This document shows positions 38,837-49,855 of a stretch of 64,000 nt of DNA, piece after piece; within the stretch, counting starts at the first letter, position 1, and every line of letters starts with the position of its first letter. The stretch spans positions 4,340,001-4,404,000 of the forward strand of contig LR134135.1 in NCBI GenBank assembly GCA_900635465.1. The letters run 5' to 3'. The translations under genes and the position numbers were made by a program. The notes beneath the pieces are model-generated. The model did no database searches. It saw only the letters and a program-made list of their open reading frames with translations, and was not told the DNA's origin. This DNA comes from Lelliottia amnigena (lineage in GTDB: Bacteria > Pseudomonadota > Gammaproteobacteria > Enterobacterales > Enterobacteriaceae).

Positions 38837-39049
38837 TTATTTAGTCAGTTCAGCGGTCATGTGAACCTGGTTACCGGTGAATGCCTGAGTAATTTTATAA
38901 GATGACGCGCCCGCTTCTTGTGCCTGAGCAGCAATTTTCGCTTCTGCACCGTCAATGGTGGTTGCGGTCGCGGTCACTGACTGAGCAGCAAATGAACCGA
39001 AAGAAGTAGCCAGTGCGATTACTGCAACAAAAGTTTTGATGTTTTTCAT
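38837..39049 (-). CDS. Small DUF1471 (YdgH/BhsA/McbA-like) periplasmic protein
   Basis: The 70-residue protein has a signal peptide (MKNIKTFVAVIALATSFGSFAAQ, cleavage near residue 22), leaving a mature protein of about 48 residues with the family pattern EAKIAAQAQEAGASSYKITQAFTGNQVHMTAELTK. DUF1471 proteins are secreted stress-response proteins in enterics, linked to biofilm and acid or peroxide stress. The relation to the fdo genes beside it is unclear. Its own terminator follows. Confidence 0.82.
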   Translation of the reverse strand: MKNIKTFVAVIALATSFGSFAAQSVTATATTIDGAEAKIAAQAQEAGASSYKITQAFTGNQVHMTAELTK

Positions 39050-39161
39050 GATGTAAATCCTTCAGTAAGTTGTTTAGATAAGGCGTTATGCCTTGATGTG
39101 ATAATAATAGGCCTCATCACCGACAACTAAAAGCGGAAGGATTTGCTCAGGTTATTCAAAT

Positions 39162-39998
39162 TTACTGATCAATAATCAAGCGCTCAGGATGCGTATAAAT
39201 CGTCACGCGTCCTGGTTTACAAAAGCCCACCAGCGTCAGATTGCAGCGCTGCGCTACCTCGACCGCCAGCGTCGTCGCCGCGGATACCGCGAACAGGATT
39301 TCAACGCCACACATCGCGGCTTTTTGCACCATCTCATAACTTGCCCGGCTGGACACCAGAACAGCACCCTGCTGCCACGCGTCACGTTCACCCGCACGAC
39401 GGCCCAGCAGTTTATCGAGCGCGACGTGACGTCCTACATCTTCGTGTCCGCCTGCAATTTCACCCGACGGTAAAACCCAGGCGGCGGCATGCGTGCAGCC
39501 GCTCAGTTGACCAATGGGCTGAACATCGTTGAGATGCTCCAGAGCATGATCGAGCTGCCGGAGATTGAACGTCTGGGTGAACGGCAGCGGGGTAATGGGC
39601 TTGCCGATATCGTTGAGTTGCTCGACACCGCATACGCCGCAGCCCGTGCGACCAGCCAGCGCGCGGCGACGCTCTTTGAGCCCCATAAAGCGGCGGCTGG
39701 ACAGCTCGATTTGTACTTCGAGACCGTTGCAGACGTTGACCACGTCCATGCCGTAGATTTCCTGAGGCTGCTCGATAATGCCTTCAGATAGCGAAAAGCC
39801 GATGGCGAACAGCTGGAGATCTTTAGGCGAAGCCATCATCACGACATGGGAAATTCCGTTGTAAACCAGCGCAACGGGCACTTCCTCCGCCAGAAAATCA
39901 GGGACGGAATGGGTAATGTGAGGGGGTCTGTGTACCGAATGTTCCACCACGCCCACAGGCAGTGTAGACAATTGGGCATCACGATTCTGTTTTGACAC
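39162..39998 (-). CDS. fdhD: Formate dehydrogenase accessory protein FdhD
   Basis: I set the start at a GTG ([13 protein letters not shown]) preceded by AGGAA at 7 bases, giving 278 residues compared with 277 in E. coli; a TTG six codons earlier is possible. FdhD transfers sulfur from IscS to the molybdenum cofactor of formate dehydrogenases. The motif [16 protein letters not shown] carries the conserved Cys pair used for sulfur transfer. [11 protein letters not shown] and [17 protein letters not shown] are also intact. It is divergent from fdoG. Confidence 0.95.
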   Translation of the reverse strand: MSKQNRDAQLSTLPVGVVEHSVHRPPHITHSVPDFLAEEVPVALVYNGISHVVMMASPKDLQLFAIGFSLSEGIIEQPQEIYGMDVVNVCNGLEVQIELSSRRFMGLKERRRALAGRTGCGVCGVEQLNDIGKPITPLPFTQTFNLRQLDHALEHLNDVQPIGQLSGCTHAAAWVLPSGEIAGGHEDVGRHVALDKLLGRRAGERDAWQQGAVLVSSRASYEMVQKAAMCGVEILFAVSAATTLAVEVAQRCNLTLVGFCKPGRVTIYTHPERLIIDQ

Positions 39999-40432
39999 AA
40001 CGGTATTCCTGAGCAACCACGTAGGTGAGACCTGCTATTGCATCATAAACCGCAGGCCTCGCGCATAGTATGGATCAACTTTTCGGCTCCCATACCCTTC
40101 AAGTTTACCTACTCCTTCTGGAGAGGCACAACGTTGACACCGATACAAAATCGTAACATCCCTTAAGTAAAATGTGATTAATATCACACTTTATAATCGT
40201 CATAGTGATAATACGCTCACTTTGTTTTAACACGGCGGGAACAGGCTTACCGACATTGTGGTATTCTCAACATATCCCTCGTGCAAATGGGGGAATAAAT
40301 CAATTTTTCACCTTTGTGGTTCTTTCTCATCCATAAAGTAAAACAATAATGCCCCTAAATAACTCGCCTAACGGGTTAAACGCCCGCTGTCCGAGGAATG
40401 AAGGGTGGCAATGTCGAAACAAGGAGTGACCC
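39999..40432. promoter_or_regulatory. fdhD-fdoG divergent regulatory interval
   Basis: This 434-bp stretch without a gene carries the control regions for fdhD and the fdo operon. The only site I can define well is a perfect CRP palindrome (separate entry). The rest is AT-rich with no recognised repeat or RNA. Confidence 0.6.
40173..40188. promoter_or_regulatory. Perfect CRP site in the fdhD-fdoG interval
   Basis: TGTGATTAATATCACA matches TGTGA-N6-TCACA at every half-site position. It lies 245 bp before fdoG and 175 bp before fdhD, so its target is not settled by position alone. Confidence 0.7.
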
Positions 40433-43400
40433 ATGCAGGTCAGCAGAAGGCAGTTCTTTAAGATCTGCGCTGGCGGTATGGCAGGCACGACGGTAGCCGC
40501 GCTGGGCTTTGCCCCAGGCGTCGCGCTCGCGGAAACACGGCAGTACAAACTGCTGCGCACCCGTGAAACCCGTAATACCTGCACTTACTGCTCTGTCGGT
40601 TGTGGGCTGTTAATGTATAGCCTCGGCGACGGCGCGAAAAACGCTAAAGCATCTATTTTCCATATCGAAGGTGACCCGGACCATCCGGTCAACCGTGGCG
40701 CGCTGTGCCCGAAAGGCGCAGGTCTGGTGGATTTCATCCACTCAGAAAGCCGCCTCAAATTCCCCGAGTACCGCGCGCCTGGATCTGATAAGTGGCAGCA
40801 AATCACCTGGGACGACGCATTTGACCGCATCGCTAAGCTGATGAAAGAAGATCGCGACGCCAACTTTATGCCGCAAAATGCGGACGGCGTAACGGTCAAC
40901 CGCTGGCTCTCCACCGGGATGCTGTGTGCCTCGGCGTCCAGCAACGAAACCGGCTATTTAACGCAGAAATTCACGCGTGCACTCGGTATGCTCGCGGTCG
41001 ACAACCAGGCGCGTGTCTGACACGGACCAACGGTAGCAAGTCTTGCTCCAACATTTGGTCGCGGTGCGATGACCAACCACTGGGTCGACATCAAAAACGC
41101 CAACCTCATCGTCGTGATGGGTGGGAACGCGGCAGAAGCGCATCCGGTGGGATTCCGCTGGGCGATGGAAGCCAAAATCCATAATGGCGCGAAACTGATT
41201 GTGATCGATCCCCGCTTCACGCGAACTGCGTCAGTGGCGGATTTCTACACCCCTATTCGATCGGGTACTGACATTACTTTCCTGTCGGGCGTTTTGCTGT
41301 ATCTGCTCACCAACGAAAAATATAACCGTGAATACGCCGAAGCCTACACCAACGCCAGCCTGATCGTGCGTGAGGACTATGGCTTTGAAGATGGCCTGTT
41401 CAGCGGTTACGACGCCGAAAAACGCAAGTACGACAAAACCAGCTGGAACTACGAGCTGGACGAGAACGGCTTTGCGAAACGCGACACCACGCTGACGCAT
41501 CCACGCTGTGTATGGAATCTGCTGAAAGAGCACGTTTCCCGTTACACGCCAGATGTGGTCGAAAACATCTGCGGCACGCCAAAAGCGGATTTCCTGAAAG
41601 TGTGCGAATACATTGCGGAAACCAGCGCCAAAGACAAAACGGCGTCGTTCCTGTATGCGCTCGGCTGGACGCAACACTCCGTCGGGGCACAGAACATCCG
41701 CACCATGGCGATGATTCAGCTGCTGCTCGGCAACATGGGGATGGCAGGCGGTGGCGTCAACGCCCTGCGCGGTCACTCCAATATTCAGGGGCTCACCGAC
41801 CTTGGTCTGCTGTCACAAAGCCTGACGGGCTATATGACGCTGCCAAGCGAGAAGCAGACCGACCTCCAGACCTATCTGACTGCCAACACGCCGAAACCGC
41901 TGCTGGAAGGCCAGGTCAACTACTGGGGCAACTACCCGAAATTCTTCGTCTCAATGATGAAGGCCTTCTACGGCGACAAAGCGACGGCTGAGAACAGCTG
42001 GGGCTTTGACTGGTTGCCGAAGTGGGACAAAGGGTACGACGTGCTGCAGTACTTCGAGATGATGCACCAGGGCAAAGTGAACGGCTATCTGTGCCAGGGC
42101 TTTAACCCGGTCGCCTCGTTCCCGAACAAAAACAAGGTAGTGGAATCACTGTCCAAGCTGAAATTCCTGGTCACCATTGATCCGCTCAATACCGAGACCG
42201 CGACTTTCTGGCAGAATCACGGTGAATCGAACGACGTAGATCCGTCGAAGATTCAGACCGAAGTGTTCCGTCTGCCATCGACCTGCTTCGCCGAAGAGAA
42301 CGGTTCGATCGTCAACTCCGGCCGCTGGCTACAGTGGCACTGGAAAGGCGCGGACGCCCCGGGCATCGCCATGAACGACGGCGAGATCCTGGCCGGTATC
42401 TTCATGCGCCTGCGTAAGATGTATGCGACCGAAGGCGGCGCCAATCCGGAACCGGTTCTGAACATGACCTGGAACTATTCGACGCCAGAAAATCCAGCGC
42501 CAGAAGAAGTGGCGATGGAGAGCAACGGTAAAGCATTGGCGGATATTATCGATCCGGCCACCGGCACCGTGCTGGCGAAGAAAGGTGAACAGCTGAGCAC
42601 CTTTGCGCACCTGCGCGATGACGGCTCGACCTCCAGCGGTTGCTGGATCTTCGCCGGTAGCTGGACGCCGAAAGGCAACCAGATGGCTAACCGCGATAAC
42701 GCCGATCCGTCAGGTCTTGGCAATACGCTGGGCTGGGCGTGGGCGTGGCCGCTGAACCGTCGAATTTTGTATAACCGCGCATCCGCCGATCCGCAGGGCA
42801 ATCCGTGGGACCCGAAACGCCAACTCCTGAAATGGGACGGCGCGAAATGGGGTGGCGTCGATATTCCGGACTACAGCGCCGCCGCACCGGGCAGCGACGT
42901 GGGACCGTTTATCATGCAGCCTGAAGGGATGGGCCGCCTGTTTGCTATCGATAAGATGGCGGAAGGACCGTTCCCGGAACACTACGAGCCGTTTGAGACG
43001 CCGCTGGGCACTAACCCGCTGCACCCAAATGTTATCTCTAACCCGGCCGCCCGTATCTTTAAAGGCGATCTGGAAGCGCTGGGTAAAAAAGATAAATTCC
43101 CGTATGTCGGCACCACTTACCGCCTGACCGAGCACTTCCACTACTGGACCAAGCACGCGCTGCTTAATGCCATCGCGCAGCCAGAACAGTTTGTGGAGAT
43201 CGGTGAGAAGCTGGCGAATAAGCTCGGCATCGCGCACGGCGACACGGTGAAAGTCTCGTCTAACCGTGGCTATATCAAAGCCAAGGCGGTGGTGACTAAA
43301 CGTATTCGCACGCTGAATGTTCACGGCCAGCAGGTGGATACCATTGGTATTCCGATTCACTGGGGTTACGAAGGTGTGGCGAAGAAAGGCTTTATTGCCA

Positions 43401-43483
43401 ACACCCTGACGCCGTTTGTCGGTGATGCAAATACGCAGACGCCGGAGTTTAAGGCTTTCCTCGTGAATGTGGAAAAGGTGTAA
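40433..43483 (+). CDS. fdoG: Formate dehydrogenase-O major subunit, selenoprotein
   Basis: The gene reads through an in-frame TGA at 41018-41020, which encodes selenocysteine at residue 196; the full product is 1016 residues, the E. coli FdoG length. A twin-arginine signal (SRRQFFKICAGGMAGTTVAALG) directs the folded enzyme to the periplasmic face. CTYCSVGCGLL near residue 54 binds a 4Fe-4S cluster. The Sec codon follows ...VDNQARV and precedes HGPTVASLAPTFGRGAM; it coordinates molybdenum. Without read-through the gene would be called as two pieces. It heads the operon fdoGHI-fdhE. Confidence 0.98.
41018..41055 (+). promoter_or_regulatory. SECIS element for the fdoG selenocysteine codon
   Basis: Directly after the TGA, GGTAGCAAG and TCTTGCTCC (41032-41049) form a hairpin with a small GU-containing loop. 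Position and sequence agree with the bacterial SECIS hairpins of fdnG, fdoG and fdhF, which bind SelB. The element lies within the coding sequence. Confidence 0.85.
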
Positions 43484-43495
43484 GGAAGACGACTT

Positions 43496-44419
43496 ATGGC
43501 TTATCAATCGCAAGACATTATTCGTCGTTCCGCGACTAACGGTTTCACGCCCGCGCCTCAGGCGCGGGACCACCAGCAGGAAGTGGCGAAGCTTATTGAC
43601 GTCACCACCTGTATCGGCTGTAAGGCCTGTCAGGTGGCGTGTTCCGAGTGGAACGATATCCGTGACGAAGTGGGACATAACGTCGGGGTGTACGATAACC
43701 CCGCCGATTTGACCGCGAAATCCTGGACGGTGATGCGTTTTTCGGAAGTGGAACAGAACGACAAACTGGAATGGCTGATCCGCAAAGACGGCTGTATGCA
43801 CTGTGCCGATCCGGGCTGCCTGAAGGCGTGTCCGTCGGAAGGGGCTATCATTCAGTATGCCAACGGCATCGTCGATTTTCAGTCCGAGCAGTGCATTGGC
43901 TGCGGCTATTGCATCGCAGGCTGTCCGTTCGACGTCCCGCGCATGAACCCGGAAGACAACCGCGTCTACAAATGTACGCTGTGCGTTGACCGCGTGAATG
44001 TCGGCCAGGAGCCGGCCTGCGTGAAAACCTGTCCGACGGGCGCTATCCACTTTGGCTCAAAAGAGGATATGAAAACGCTGGCGGGCGAGCGCGTCTCCGA
44101 GCTGAAAACCCGTGGATATGACAACGCAGGTCTGTACGATCCGGCGGGTGTTGGCGGGACGCACGTGATGTATGTACTGCACCACGCCGACAAGCCGAAT
44201 CTGTATCACGGCCTGCCGGAGAACCCGGAGATCAGCGCGACCGTGAAGTTCTGGAAAGGTATCTGGAAACCGCTGGCCGCCGTTGGCTTTGCGGCGACGT
44301 TTGCCGCCAGTATCTTCCACTACGTCGGTGTCGGTCCTAACCGTGCGGATGATGAAGAAGACAATCTTCATGAGGAAAAAGACACGCCTCGTGACGATCG
44401 TGAGGAGGAGCGCAAATGA
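43496..44419 (+). CDS. fdoH: Formate dehydrogenase-O iron-sulfur subunit
   Basis: The 307-residue protein carries four 4Fe-4S clusters, visible as [53 protein letters not shown] and CTLCVDR...[10 protein letters not shown]. It passes electrons from FdoG to the heme subunit FdoI. A C-terminal hydrophobic helix ([21 protein letters not shown]) anchors it to the inner membrane. It is slightly longer than E. coli FdoH (300 aa) because of an extended acidic C-terminus. Its stop overlaps the fdoI start (ATGA). Confidence 0.98.
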   Translation: MAYQSQDIIRRSATNGFTPAPQARDHQQEVAKLIDVTTCIGCKACQVACSEWNDIRDEVGHNVGVYDNPADLTAKSWTVMRFSEVEQNDKLEWLIRKDGCMHCADPGCLKACPSEGAIIQYANGIVDFQSEQCIGCGYCIAGCPFDVPRMNPEDNRVYKCTLCVDRVNVGQEPACVKTCPTGAIHFGSKEDMKTLAGERVSELKTRGYDNAGLYDPAGVGGTHVMYVLHHADKPNLYHGLPENPEISATVKFWKGIWKPLAAVGFAATFAASIFHYVGVGPNRADDEEDNLHEEKDTPRDDREEERK

Positions 44420-45051
44420 GGAAACGTGACACCATCGTGCGCTACACCGCGCCCGAACGTATCAACCACTGGGTCACCGCTTTCTGCTTCATGCTGGCGG
44501 CGATAAGCGGGCTGGGATTTTTCTTCCCATCCTTCAACTGGCTGATGCAAATCATGGGCACCCCGCAGCTGGCGCGAATTCTGCACCCGTTTGTCGGCGT
44601 GATTATGTTTGCGTCCTTCATCATCATGTTTTTCCGTTACTGGCACCATAACCTAATCAATCGGGATGATATCTTTTGGGCGAAGAATATTCGTAAGATC
44701 GTCGTCAACGAGGAAGTGGGTGACACCGGGCGTTATAACTTCGGCCAGAAATGCGTATTCTGGGCGGCGATTATTTTCCTGGTTCTGCTGCTGGTGAGCG
44801 GTGTGATCATCTGGCGTCCGTACTTTGCGCCTGCTTTCTCAATCCCGGTGATCCGATTTGCGCTGATGCTGCATTCATTTGCCGCAGTAGCGTTAATTGT
44901 GGTTATCATGGTGCATATTTACGCGGCCCTTTGGGTCAAAGGCACCATTACCGCGATGGTGGAAGGATGGGTTACCAGTGCCTGGGCGAAGAAACATCAC
45001 CCGCGCTGGTACCGAGAAGTTCGAAAGACAACGGAAAAGAAAACTGAATGA
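44416..45051 (+). CDS. fdoI: Formate dehydrogenase-O cytochrome b556 subunit
   Basis: The 211-residue membrane protein has four transmembrane helices and matches E. coli FdoI (211 aa). It holds two b-type hemes and reduces the quinone pool. Candidate heme-ligand histidines lie in [23 protein letters not shown] and [24 protein letters not shown]. It overlaps both fdoH and fdhE by four bases, showing a tightly coupled operon. Confidence 0.97.
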   Translation: MRKRDTIVRYTAPERINHWVTAFCFMLAAISGLGFFFPSFNWLMQIMGTPQLARILHPFVGVIMFASFIIMFFRYWHHNLINRDDIFWAKNIRKIVVNEEVGDTGRYNFGQKCVFWAAIIFLVLLLVSGVIIWRPYFAPAFSIPVIRFALMLHSFAAVALIVVIMVHIYAALWVKGTITAMVEGWVTSAWAKKHHPRWYREVRKTTEKKTE

Positions 45052-45977
45052 GTATTCGCATAATCCCGCAAGATGAGCTGGGTTCGAGCGAGAAACGCAC
45101 GGCGGATTACATTCCGCCGTTGTTATTCCCCAGACTCAAGAACCTCTACAACCGCCGCGCAGAGCGTCTGCGCGAGCTGGCAGAGAACAATCCGCTTGGC
45201 GATTTCTTACGCTTCGCCGCGCTGATCGCCCATGCGCAGGAAGTGGTGCTGTACGATCACCCGCTGCAAATCGACCTGACCGCGCGCATCAAAGAAGCGA
45301 ACGATCAGGGCAAGCCGCCGCTGGATATCCACGTTTTACCGCGCGATAAGCACTGGCACACGCTGCTGCACTCCCTGATTGCTGAGCTGAAGCCCGAGAT
45401 GAGCGGCCCAGCGCTGGCAGTTATCGAGAATCTGGAAAAAGCCTCTGAGCTTGAACTGGAAGAGATGGCGAGCGCGCTGTTTGCTGCGGATTTCGCGCTA
45501 GTCAGCAGTGATAAAGCACCGTTTATTTGGGCTGCGCTGTCGCTCTACTGGGCGCAAATGGCCAGCCTGATTCCGGGCAAAGCGCGCGCGGAGTATGGCG
45601 AAGCCCGCCAGTTCTGCCCGGTCTGCGGCTCAATGCCGGTCACCAGCATGGTGCAAATCGGCACGACGCAAGGCCTGCGCTATCTGCACTGCAACCTGTG
45701 TGAAACCGAGTGGCACGTGGTGCGCATTAAATGCAGCAACTGCGAGCAGACCCGCGATCTGAACTACTGGTCGCTGGAAAACGAAAACGCGGCCGTTAAA
45801 GCGGAAAGTTGCGGTGATTGCGGGACGTATCTGAAGATTCTTTATCAGGAAAAAGACCCGAAAGTGGAAGCCGTCGCGGACGATCTCGCCACGCTGGTAC
45901 TGGACGCGCATATGGAGCAAGAGGGCTTTGCCCGCAGCTCTATCAACCCGTTCCTGTTCCCGGGTGAAGGGGAGTAG
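45048..45977 (+). CDS. fdhE: Formate dehydrogenase accessory protein FdhE
   Basis: The 309-residue protein matches E. coli FdhE (309 aa). It is a cytosolic rubredoxin-like factor that acts in the maturation of respiratory formate dehydrogenases. Four CxxC motifs that bind iron are present: [23 protein letters not shown] and CGDCG, all in the C-terminal half. It starts in the fdoI stop region (ATGA overlap) and ends the operon. A REP element follows. Confidence 0.97.
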   Translation: MSIRIIPQDELGSSEKRTADYIPPLLFPRLKNLYNRRAERLRELAENNPLGDFLRFAALIAHAQEVVLYDHPLQIDLTARIKEANDQGKPPLDIHVLPRDKHWHTLLHSLIAELKPEMSGPALAVIENLEKASELELEEMASALFAADFALVSSDKAPFIWAALSLYWAQMASLIPGKARAEYGEARQFCPVCGSMPVTSMVQIGTTQGLRYLHCNLCETEWHVVRIKCSNCEQTRDLNYWSLENENAAVKAESCGDCGTYLKILYQEKDPKVEAVADDLATLVLDAHMEQEGFARSSINPFLFPGEGE

Positions 45978-45990
45978 TCTCCTGTCAAAA

Positions 45991-46020
45991 GCCGGGCGGC
46001 GTAAAGTCGCCCGGCCTACA
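45991..46020. repeat. REP element between fdhE and vapC
   Basis: GCCGGGCGGCGTAAAG and TCGCCCGGCCTAC form a REP palindrome with a GTAG tail on the minus strand. It overlaps the stop codon of the PIN-domain gene by a few bases. Confidence 0.8.
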
Positions 46021-46390
46021 AATTGTAGGGCGTGACCACATCAGGGATGTTACCGAAATCCTTGGTATTACGCGTAACCAGTTCAAGACGATGAATTTGT
46101 GCAGTAGCCAGAATAATGGCATCCGGGAGCTTCATTCGATACTCCTGCCGGAGATCAACACTCCGCTCAGCAACCTCTTGTGAAACACCAAGGACGTTAA
46201 ACGCACTTAAGGCAATCCGGGTACGATGCTCCTGATGGTATTTTTTTGCTCCCACCATGACTTCCATCCAGGTGATGATGCTAATCGCATTTTGCGGCGG
46301 CCAACTCTCTAATGCGTGCTTTGCCTCTGCCCTTCCACTGAACAAGTCGATGAGAATATTGGTGTCAAAAAGAGCAGACCCTTTCGCCAT
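46016..46390 (-). CDS. PIN-domain toxin (VapC-like endoribonuclease)
   Basis: The product is 124 residues from the ATG that overlaps the antitoxin stop by one base (TAATG). It is a type II toxin of the VapC family, probably an Mg2+-dependent ribonuclease. The PIN acidic residues are present: Asp in LFDTNILIDLF (residues 7-17), Glu in WMEVMVGAKK near 41, Asp in LPDAIILATAQ near 90, and the Asn/Asp pair in VTRNTKDF. Length and order (antitoxin first) are typical. It is an insertion relative to E. coli, between fdhE and fabY. Confidence 0.9.
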   Translation of the reverse strand: MAKGSALFDTNILIDLFSGRAEAKHALESWPPQNAISIITWMEVMVGAKKYHQEHRTRIALSAFNVLGVSQEVAERSVDLRQEYRMKLPDAIILATAQIHRLELVTRNTKDFGNIPDVVTPYNL

Positions 46391-46614
46391 TACCACTCCT
46401 CACGAAGCTTGCGCTGATAATCAACACCCTCTTCCTCACAGCCATGCCACAGGCCAAGGGCATCTGAGATCGTGCTTTCAGCCTGATCGTGTCTTTCAAG
46501 ATATTGCTCAACGGCTTCCCGCAACAATTCAGCGCGAGGGACGTTCCGGTGCACCTTGAGGTCGTCCAGCCGTTTTATCACCTCGTCTGATAGATCGAGT
46601 AGAATTCTGCCCAT
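46390..46614 (-). CDS. Ribbon-helix-helix antitoxin of the PIN toxin
   Basis: I chose the ATG of [20 protein letters not shown], giving 74 residues; an ATG 8 codons upstream (82 residues) also exists. The CopG/MetJ-like N-terminus should dimerise and bind DNA, and the acidic, flexible C-terminus ([30 protein letters not shown]) should block the toxin. The first few upstream bases (TATACCTCCAGTATA at 46638-46652) include an imperfect palindrome TATAC...GTATA that may be the operator. Confidence 0.88.
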   Translation of the reverse strand: MGRILLDLSDEVIKRLDDLKVHRNVPRAELLREAVEQYLERHDQAESTISDALGLWHGCEEEGVDYQRKLREEW

Positions 46615-46637
46615 GTCCCTTCCCGCCATCATGCTCA

Positions 46638-46652
46638 TATATACCTCCAGTA
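46638..46652. promoter_or_regulatory. Candidate antitoxin operator
   Basis: TATAC-CTCCA-GTATA is an inverted repeat directly upstream of the antitoxin gene, in a position where RHH antitoxins usually autoregulate. It also spans the ribosome-binding region of the longer start. Assigned by position only. Confidence 0.4.
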
Positions 46653-46837
46653 TATCATGCGTGGTGAATTAACCAGCAAAATACACCTGGTATTAGAAAG
46701 GCTAAAGAAGATTATGATAGCGAGAATGATTTCTGCGAGCCGCTTTCCAGAACAGCCACTAGACGTGCAGAACGACACGGCAAAGGAATCTTTTAAACGG
46801 GCCCGAAAGACGAATCGATCAGGCCATTACGACAGTC

Positions 46838-47827
46838 TTACTCTTCCTCGTTGCCGCCCTCTTCAAAGGCACCATACGGTTTCGCAGGCAGGACGATATA
46901 GGTTCCCTCGAACACAGCGCCCGACGTCTCGTCGCCAAACAGCTCTACCTGCATCTGCACGCGGGCTTTACGTCCACGCGCCAGACGGTCCAGATCGCCG
47001 CTCAGGCAGCCTAAATCGGCAATAGCGCTCGGTTTACCGCTGATGGGTCTGCTGTAACGAATATGCGCATCGGCAAGAATAATGGTCCCGCCAAGGTGAC
47101 GTTCGCGCAGCATCAGCCAGATCAGCCCCCAGCCCGTCAGTGTCGCCAGCGAGAACAGACTCCCGGCGAACAGCGTATGGTGCGGATTTTGATTGCCGAT
47201 TTCCGGCATGGTGGTAATGAATTTCTGGCCGGTATATTGCTGGATGCGTACGCCCATTTTCTCGCTGAGCGGAATGTGCTGATACCAGGCCTGCTGAAGC
47301 TGACCGCACCAGTCGCCGCGATGCAGAATATCATCGAGTGAAGCGATCGGTTTAATCATCAGGAAGTGGCGAATCGGCGTGGTTTGCGGCGCGGTAATTT
47401 CGCCTTCGTTGACGAATCCCAGCTTGGAGAAAAACTCGACCGCATCTTCGCGGGCACTGCAGGTGACGCGCTTTACGCCCTCCTGACGGGCCACGGACTC
47501 CAGCGTCATCGCCATCAGGGTGCCCAGACCTTTGTCCTGTACGGAGGGATGCACCGCCATAAAGCGGATGGAGGCTTCATAGTCGGCGTTGATGTATAAG
47601 CGGCCGACCGCAACCAGATTCCCCTCTTCGTCCACCACCATCTGATGGTGCGCCATCGCATCCCAGGCATCACGCTCTGAGCCTTTCGGCTGATGCAACG
47701 GTTTGCGCAGCATTTCCCAACGGAAATGGTAGTAAACCTCTAACTCTTCTTCTGTTTGCGGTACGCGTAGATGATACATAGCGGTACTCTCTCTTGTTAC
47801 CCGCGGCCAGGCCGCCAGCTGGCTCAT
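46838..47827 (-). CDS. fabY: Acetyl-CoA-using initiation enzyme FabY (YiiD)
   Basis: The product is 329 residues from [22 protein letters not shown], matching E. coli FabY/YiiD in length and N-terminal sequence. It has an N-terminal GNAT acetyltransferase domain (about 15-165; acetyl-CoA loop [14 protein letters not shown]) and a C-terminal hotdog/thioesterase domain (about 185-320; [21 protein letters not shown]). Some homologues act in fatty-acid initiation. The stop of dtd overlaps this start by four bases, supporting the longer start. A start 16 codons later ([12 protein letters not shown]) is possible. Confidence 0.93.
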   Translation of the reverse strand: MSQLAAWPRVTRESTAMYHLRVPQTEEELEVYYHFRWEMLRKPLHQPKGSERDAWDAMAHHQMVVDEEGNLVAVGRLYINADYEASIRFMAVHPSVQDKGLGTLMAMTLESVARQEGVKRVTCSAREDAVEFFSKLGFVNEGEITAPQTTPIRHFLMIKPIASLDDILHRGDWCGQLQQAWYQHIPLSEKMGVRIQQYTGQKFITTMPEIGNQNPHHTLFAGSLFSLATLTGWGLIWLMLRERHLGGTIILADAHIRYSRPISGKPSAIADLGCLSGDLDRLARGRKARVQMQVELFGDETSGAVFEGTYIVLPAKPYGAFEEGGNEEE

Positions 47828-48261
47828 ACCTGCAGCCAGAAGGTGACGGGGCCATCGTTCACCAGCGAAACCTGCATATCTGCAGCGAAACGTCCGGTTT
47901 GCGTATTCATTTCCTGTTGGCGACAACGCTCAACAAAGTATTCGTACAACGCCTCTGCACGATCGGGCGCGGCGCCTTTTGAAAATCCAGGGCGCATGCC
48001 GCGATCGGTATCGGCCGCCAGCGTAAATTGAGACACCACCAGCACGCTGCCACCGGCCTGCTGGACGTTGAGATTCATCTTGCCGTCTGCATCGCTGAAA
48101 ATGCGATAGCCGAGCACTCGCTCGCACAAGCGGTTGGCTTTTTGCTCGTCATCATCCTTTTCGACACCTAACAACACCAAAAGTCCTGGGCCAATTTCAC
48201 CCGTCACCTCGTCCTCCACGGTGACGCTGGCACGGGTTACGCGCTGAATCAATGCAATCAT
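47824..48261 (-). CDS. dtd: D-aminoacyl-tRNA deacylase
   Basis: The 145-residue protein has the E. coli length. It removes D-amino acids mischarged on tRNA. The active-site motifs [17 protein letters not shown] and [11 protein letters not shown] (Gly-cisPro) are intact. It starts within the yihY stop (ATGA), and its stop overlaps fabY, so yihY-dtd-fabY form one coupled unit. Confidence 0.97.
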   Translation of the reverse strand: MIALIQRVTRASVTVEDEVTGEIGPGLLVLLGVEKDDDEQKANRLCERVLGYRIFSDADGKMNLNVQQAGGSVLVVSQFTLAADTDRGMRPGFSKGAAPDRAEALYEYFVERCRQQEMNTQTGRFAADMQVSLVNDGPVTFWLQV

Positions 48262-49130
48262 GGTTGGTCTGCTTCTTCTTGTTCTGCGGCTAATTTGAGT
48301 TTGCGGTATTCCCCGAGAGTGACAGTTATTTCCGCCCCAAGCAAGACGATGCACCAGGTCCAGTAGACCCAGACGAATAGGATCGGCACGACGGCCAGCA
48401 CGCCATAAATCAGCTGATAGGAAGGGAACGTGGTGATGTAAAGCGCGAAGCCTTTTTTGCCCAGCTCAAATAAAATCGCGGCGACAAGCGCGCCCGCCAT
48501 GGCATCGCGATTAGGCACGCGCGTGGTCGGCACTACGCTGTACAGTAGCCAAAAAGCGAGCCACGACAGGATTAACGGAAAGAGCCGAAGCACGTTATCG
48601 ATCACCGTGTTCAGCTCGCTGGCCCAGCGCAGCGACAGCAGATAAGAACTGATGGCCAGACTTGCCCCAGCCAGCAGTGGCCCGAGCGTGAGGATCATCC
48701 AGTAGACGGCAAAAGAGTACACTTTTGGCCGCACTTTTTTGCTGCGCCAGATGGTATTGAGCGCGCTATCGATGGCATACATCAGCAGCAGCGCCGTGAC
48801 GATCAGCCCACAGGCACCGACTGCCGTCATCTTGTTGGAGTTAGCGACAAACTGTTCGATATAGCGCTGAATAACGTCGCCCGTAGCGGGCATAAAGTTA
48901 GCGAAGACAAAGTGTCGCAGCTGGACGCTGACTTCCGAAAACATCGGAAATGCAGCGAACAGCGCAAAAATCACCGCCACCAGCGGCACCAATGAGAGCA
49001 GTGACACATACGCGAGGTTGCCCGCCAGCGTGGTCATGTTGTCCTCATCAATGCGCTGCCAGAGCAGTTTTACCCATGCCCGAAACGGACGGGTGTGATG
49101 TGCGGCTTTTTGATGAACGTTTTTTAACAT
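48258..49130 (-). CDS. yihY: YihY/BrkB-family inner-membrane protein
   Basis: The 290-residue protein has about six membrane segments and matches E. coli YihY (UPF0761). The family motifs [27 protein letters not shown] near residue 35, and [25 protein letters not shown] near the C-terminus are clear. It was once misassigned as RNase BN; function is uncertain. It overlaps yihX by 7 bases at its 5' end and dtd at its 3' end. Confidence 0.93.
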   Translation of the reverse strand: MLKNVHQKAAHHTRPFRAWVKLLWQRIDEDNMTTLAGNLAYVSLLSLVPLVAVIFALFAAFPMFSEVSVQLRHFVFANFMPATGDVIQRYIEQFVANSNKMTAVGACGLIVTALLLMYAIDSALNTIWRSKKVRPKVYSFAVYWMILTLGPLLAGASLAISSYLLSLRWASELNTVIDNVLRLFPLILSWLAFWLLYSVVPTTRVPNRDAMAGALVAAILFELGKKGFALYITTFPSYQLIYGVLAVVPILFVWVYWTWCIVLLGAEITVTLGEYRKLKLAAEQEEADQP

Positions 49131-49723
49131 ACCTGCTTCGCAAAATAGTTCGGTATCGTCTCTTTTCCTGTCACCAGAATTGAGGTGATACCCAACTGGT
49201 TAGCTCCCTCTATATTATCGGCGTTGTCGTCAAAAAAGACCGCATCGGCGGCGGAGAAACCTTCGGCCTGCAAGACGGCCTGATAAATTCGCGCTTCCGG
49301 CTTACGCATGCCCATCTCCTGAGAAAGGTAAATTTTATCGGCTGCTGCGCGGATCTCCGGATATTCCTCCGGCCAGAACGTGGTGTGAAGACGGTTAGTA
49401 TTGGACAGGACCACCACGCGATGTCCCTGCTCACGCAGTTTGTGCATGATGTCGACAACGTCCGGACGTATCGCCACAAAGACCGCCTGCCAGCCGTGGG
49501 AAAATTGTTCGTAGCTCAGCGGCAAATCCATTTCATGGCACATCGCTTCTGCGAAGGCCTCATCGCTGATTTCACCGCGCTCATGCTGATGAAACGCCTC
49601 GCCCATGGCGAAGTTCTGCTTGAGCGTCGCCAGCGGGACACGGCTGAAATCGCTCCACGCCCCCAGCACCCGATTGAAATCGATATCAACGATGACATTT
49701 CCTAAGTCAAAGATATAAAGCAT
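49124..49723 (-). CDS. yihX: Alpha-D-glucose-1-phosphate phosphatase YihX
   Basis: The product is 199 residues from [21 protein letters not shown], the E. coli YihX length. It is a HAD-family phosphatase, with the nucleophile Asp in [11 protein letters not shown], the SNTNR motif, and the [14 protein letters not shown] loop for magnesium. In E. coli it acts on alpha-glucose-1-phosphate. It is the first gene of yihX-yihY-dtd-fabY. Confidence 0.96.
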   Translation of the reverse strand: MLYIFDLGNVIVDIDFNRVLGAWSDFSRVPLATLKQNFAMGEAFHQHERGEISDEAFAEAMCHEMDLPLSYEQFSHGWQAVFVAIRPDVVDIMHKLREQGHRVVVLSNTNRLHTTFWPEEYPEIRAAADKIYLSQEMGMRKPEARIYQAVLQAEGFSAADAVFFDDNADNIEGANQLGITSILVTGKETIPNYFAKQVC

Positions 49724-49810
49724 GTTTATCCCCTTCGCTCCGTGGAGAAATAACTGTAGCGGGAAAGATAAGCTTTGGCTATGCGCCAGATTCAGCTTAG
49801 AGAAAGAGAG

Positions 49811-49839
49811 CAAAAAACCCGGTGCGGTGTGGACCGGGT
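49811..49839 (-). terminator. Terminator of csqR
   Basis: On the minus strand ACCCGGT pairs with ACCGGGT around a 9-base loop, followed by TTTTTTGC. It lies 17 bp after the csqR stop codon. Confidence 0.85.
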
Positions 49840-49855
49840 CTGCCTGTCAGGGAGA

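Noticed and set aside
41018..41020. Apparent premature stop in fdoG
   Set aside because: The TGA is the conserved selenocysteine codon with a SECIS hairpin, so it is not a truncation.
42710..44050. 446-codon frame antisense to fdoG and fdoH
   Set aside because: It mirrors conserved coding sequence and is low in plausible domains.
46657..47025. Possible 122-codon gene upstream of the antitoxin
   Set aside because: Most of it lies antisense to the end of fabY; the unique part is only about 60 codons with no homology.
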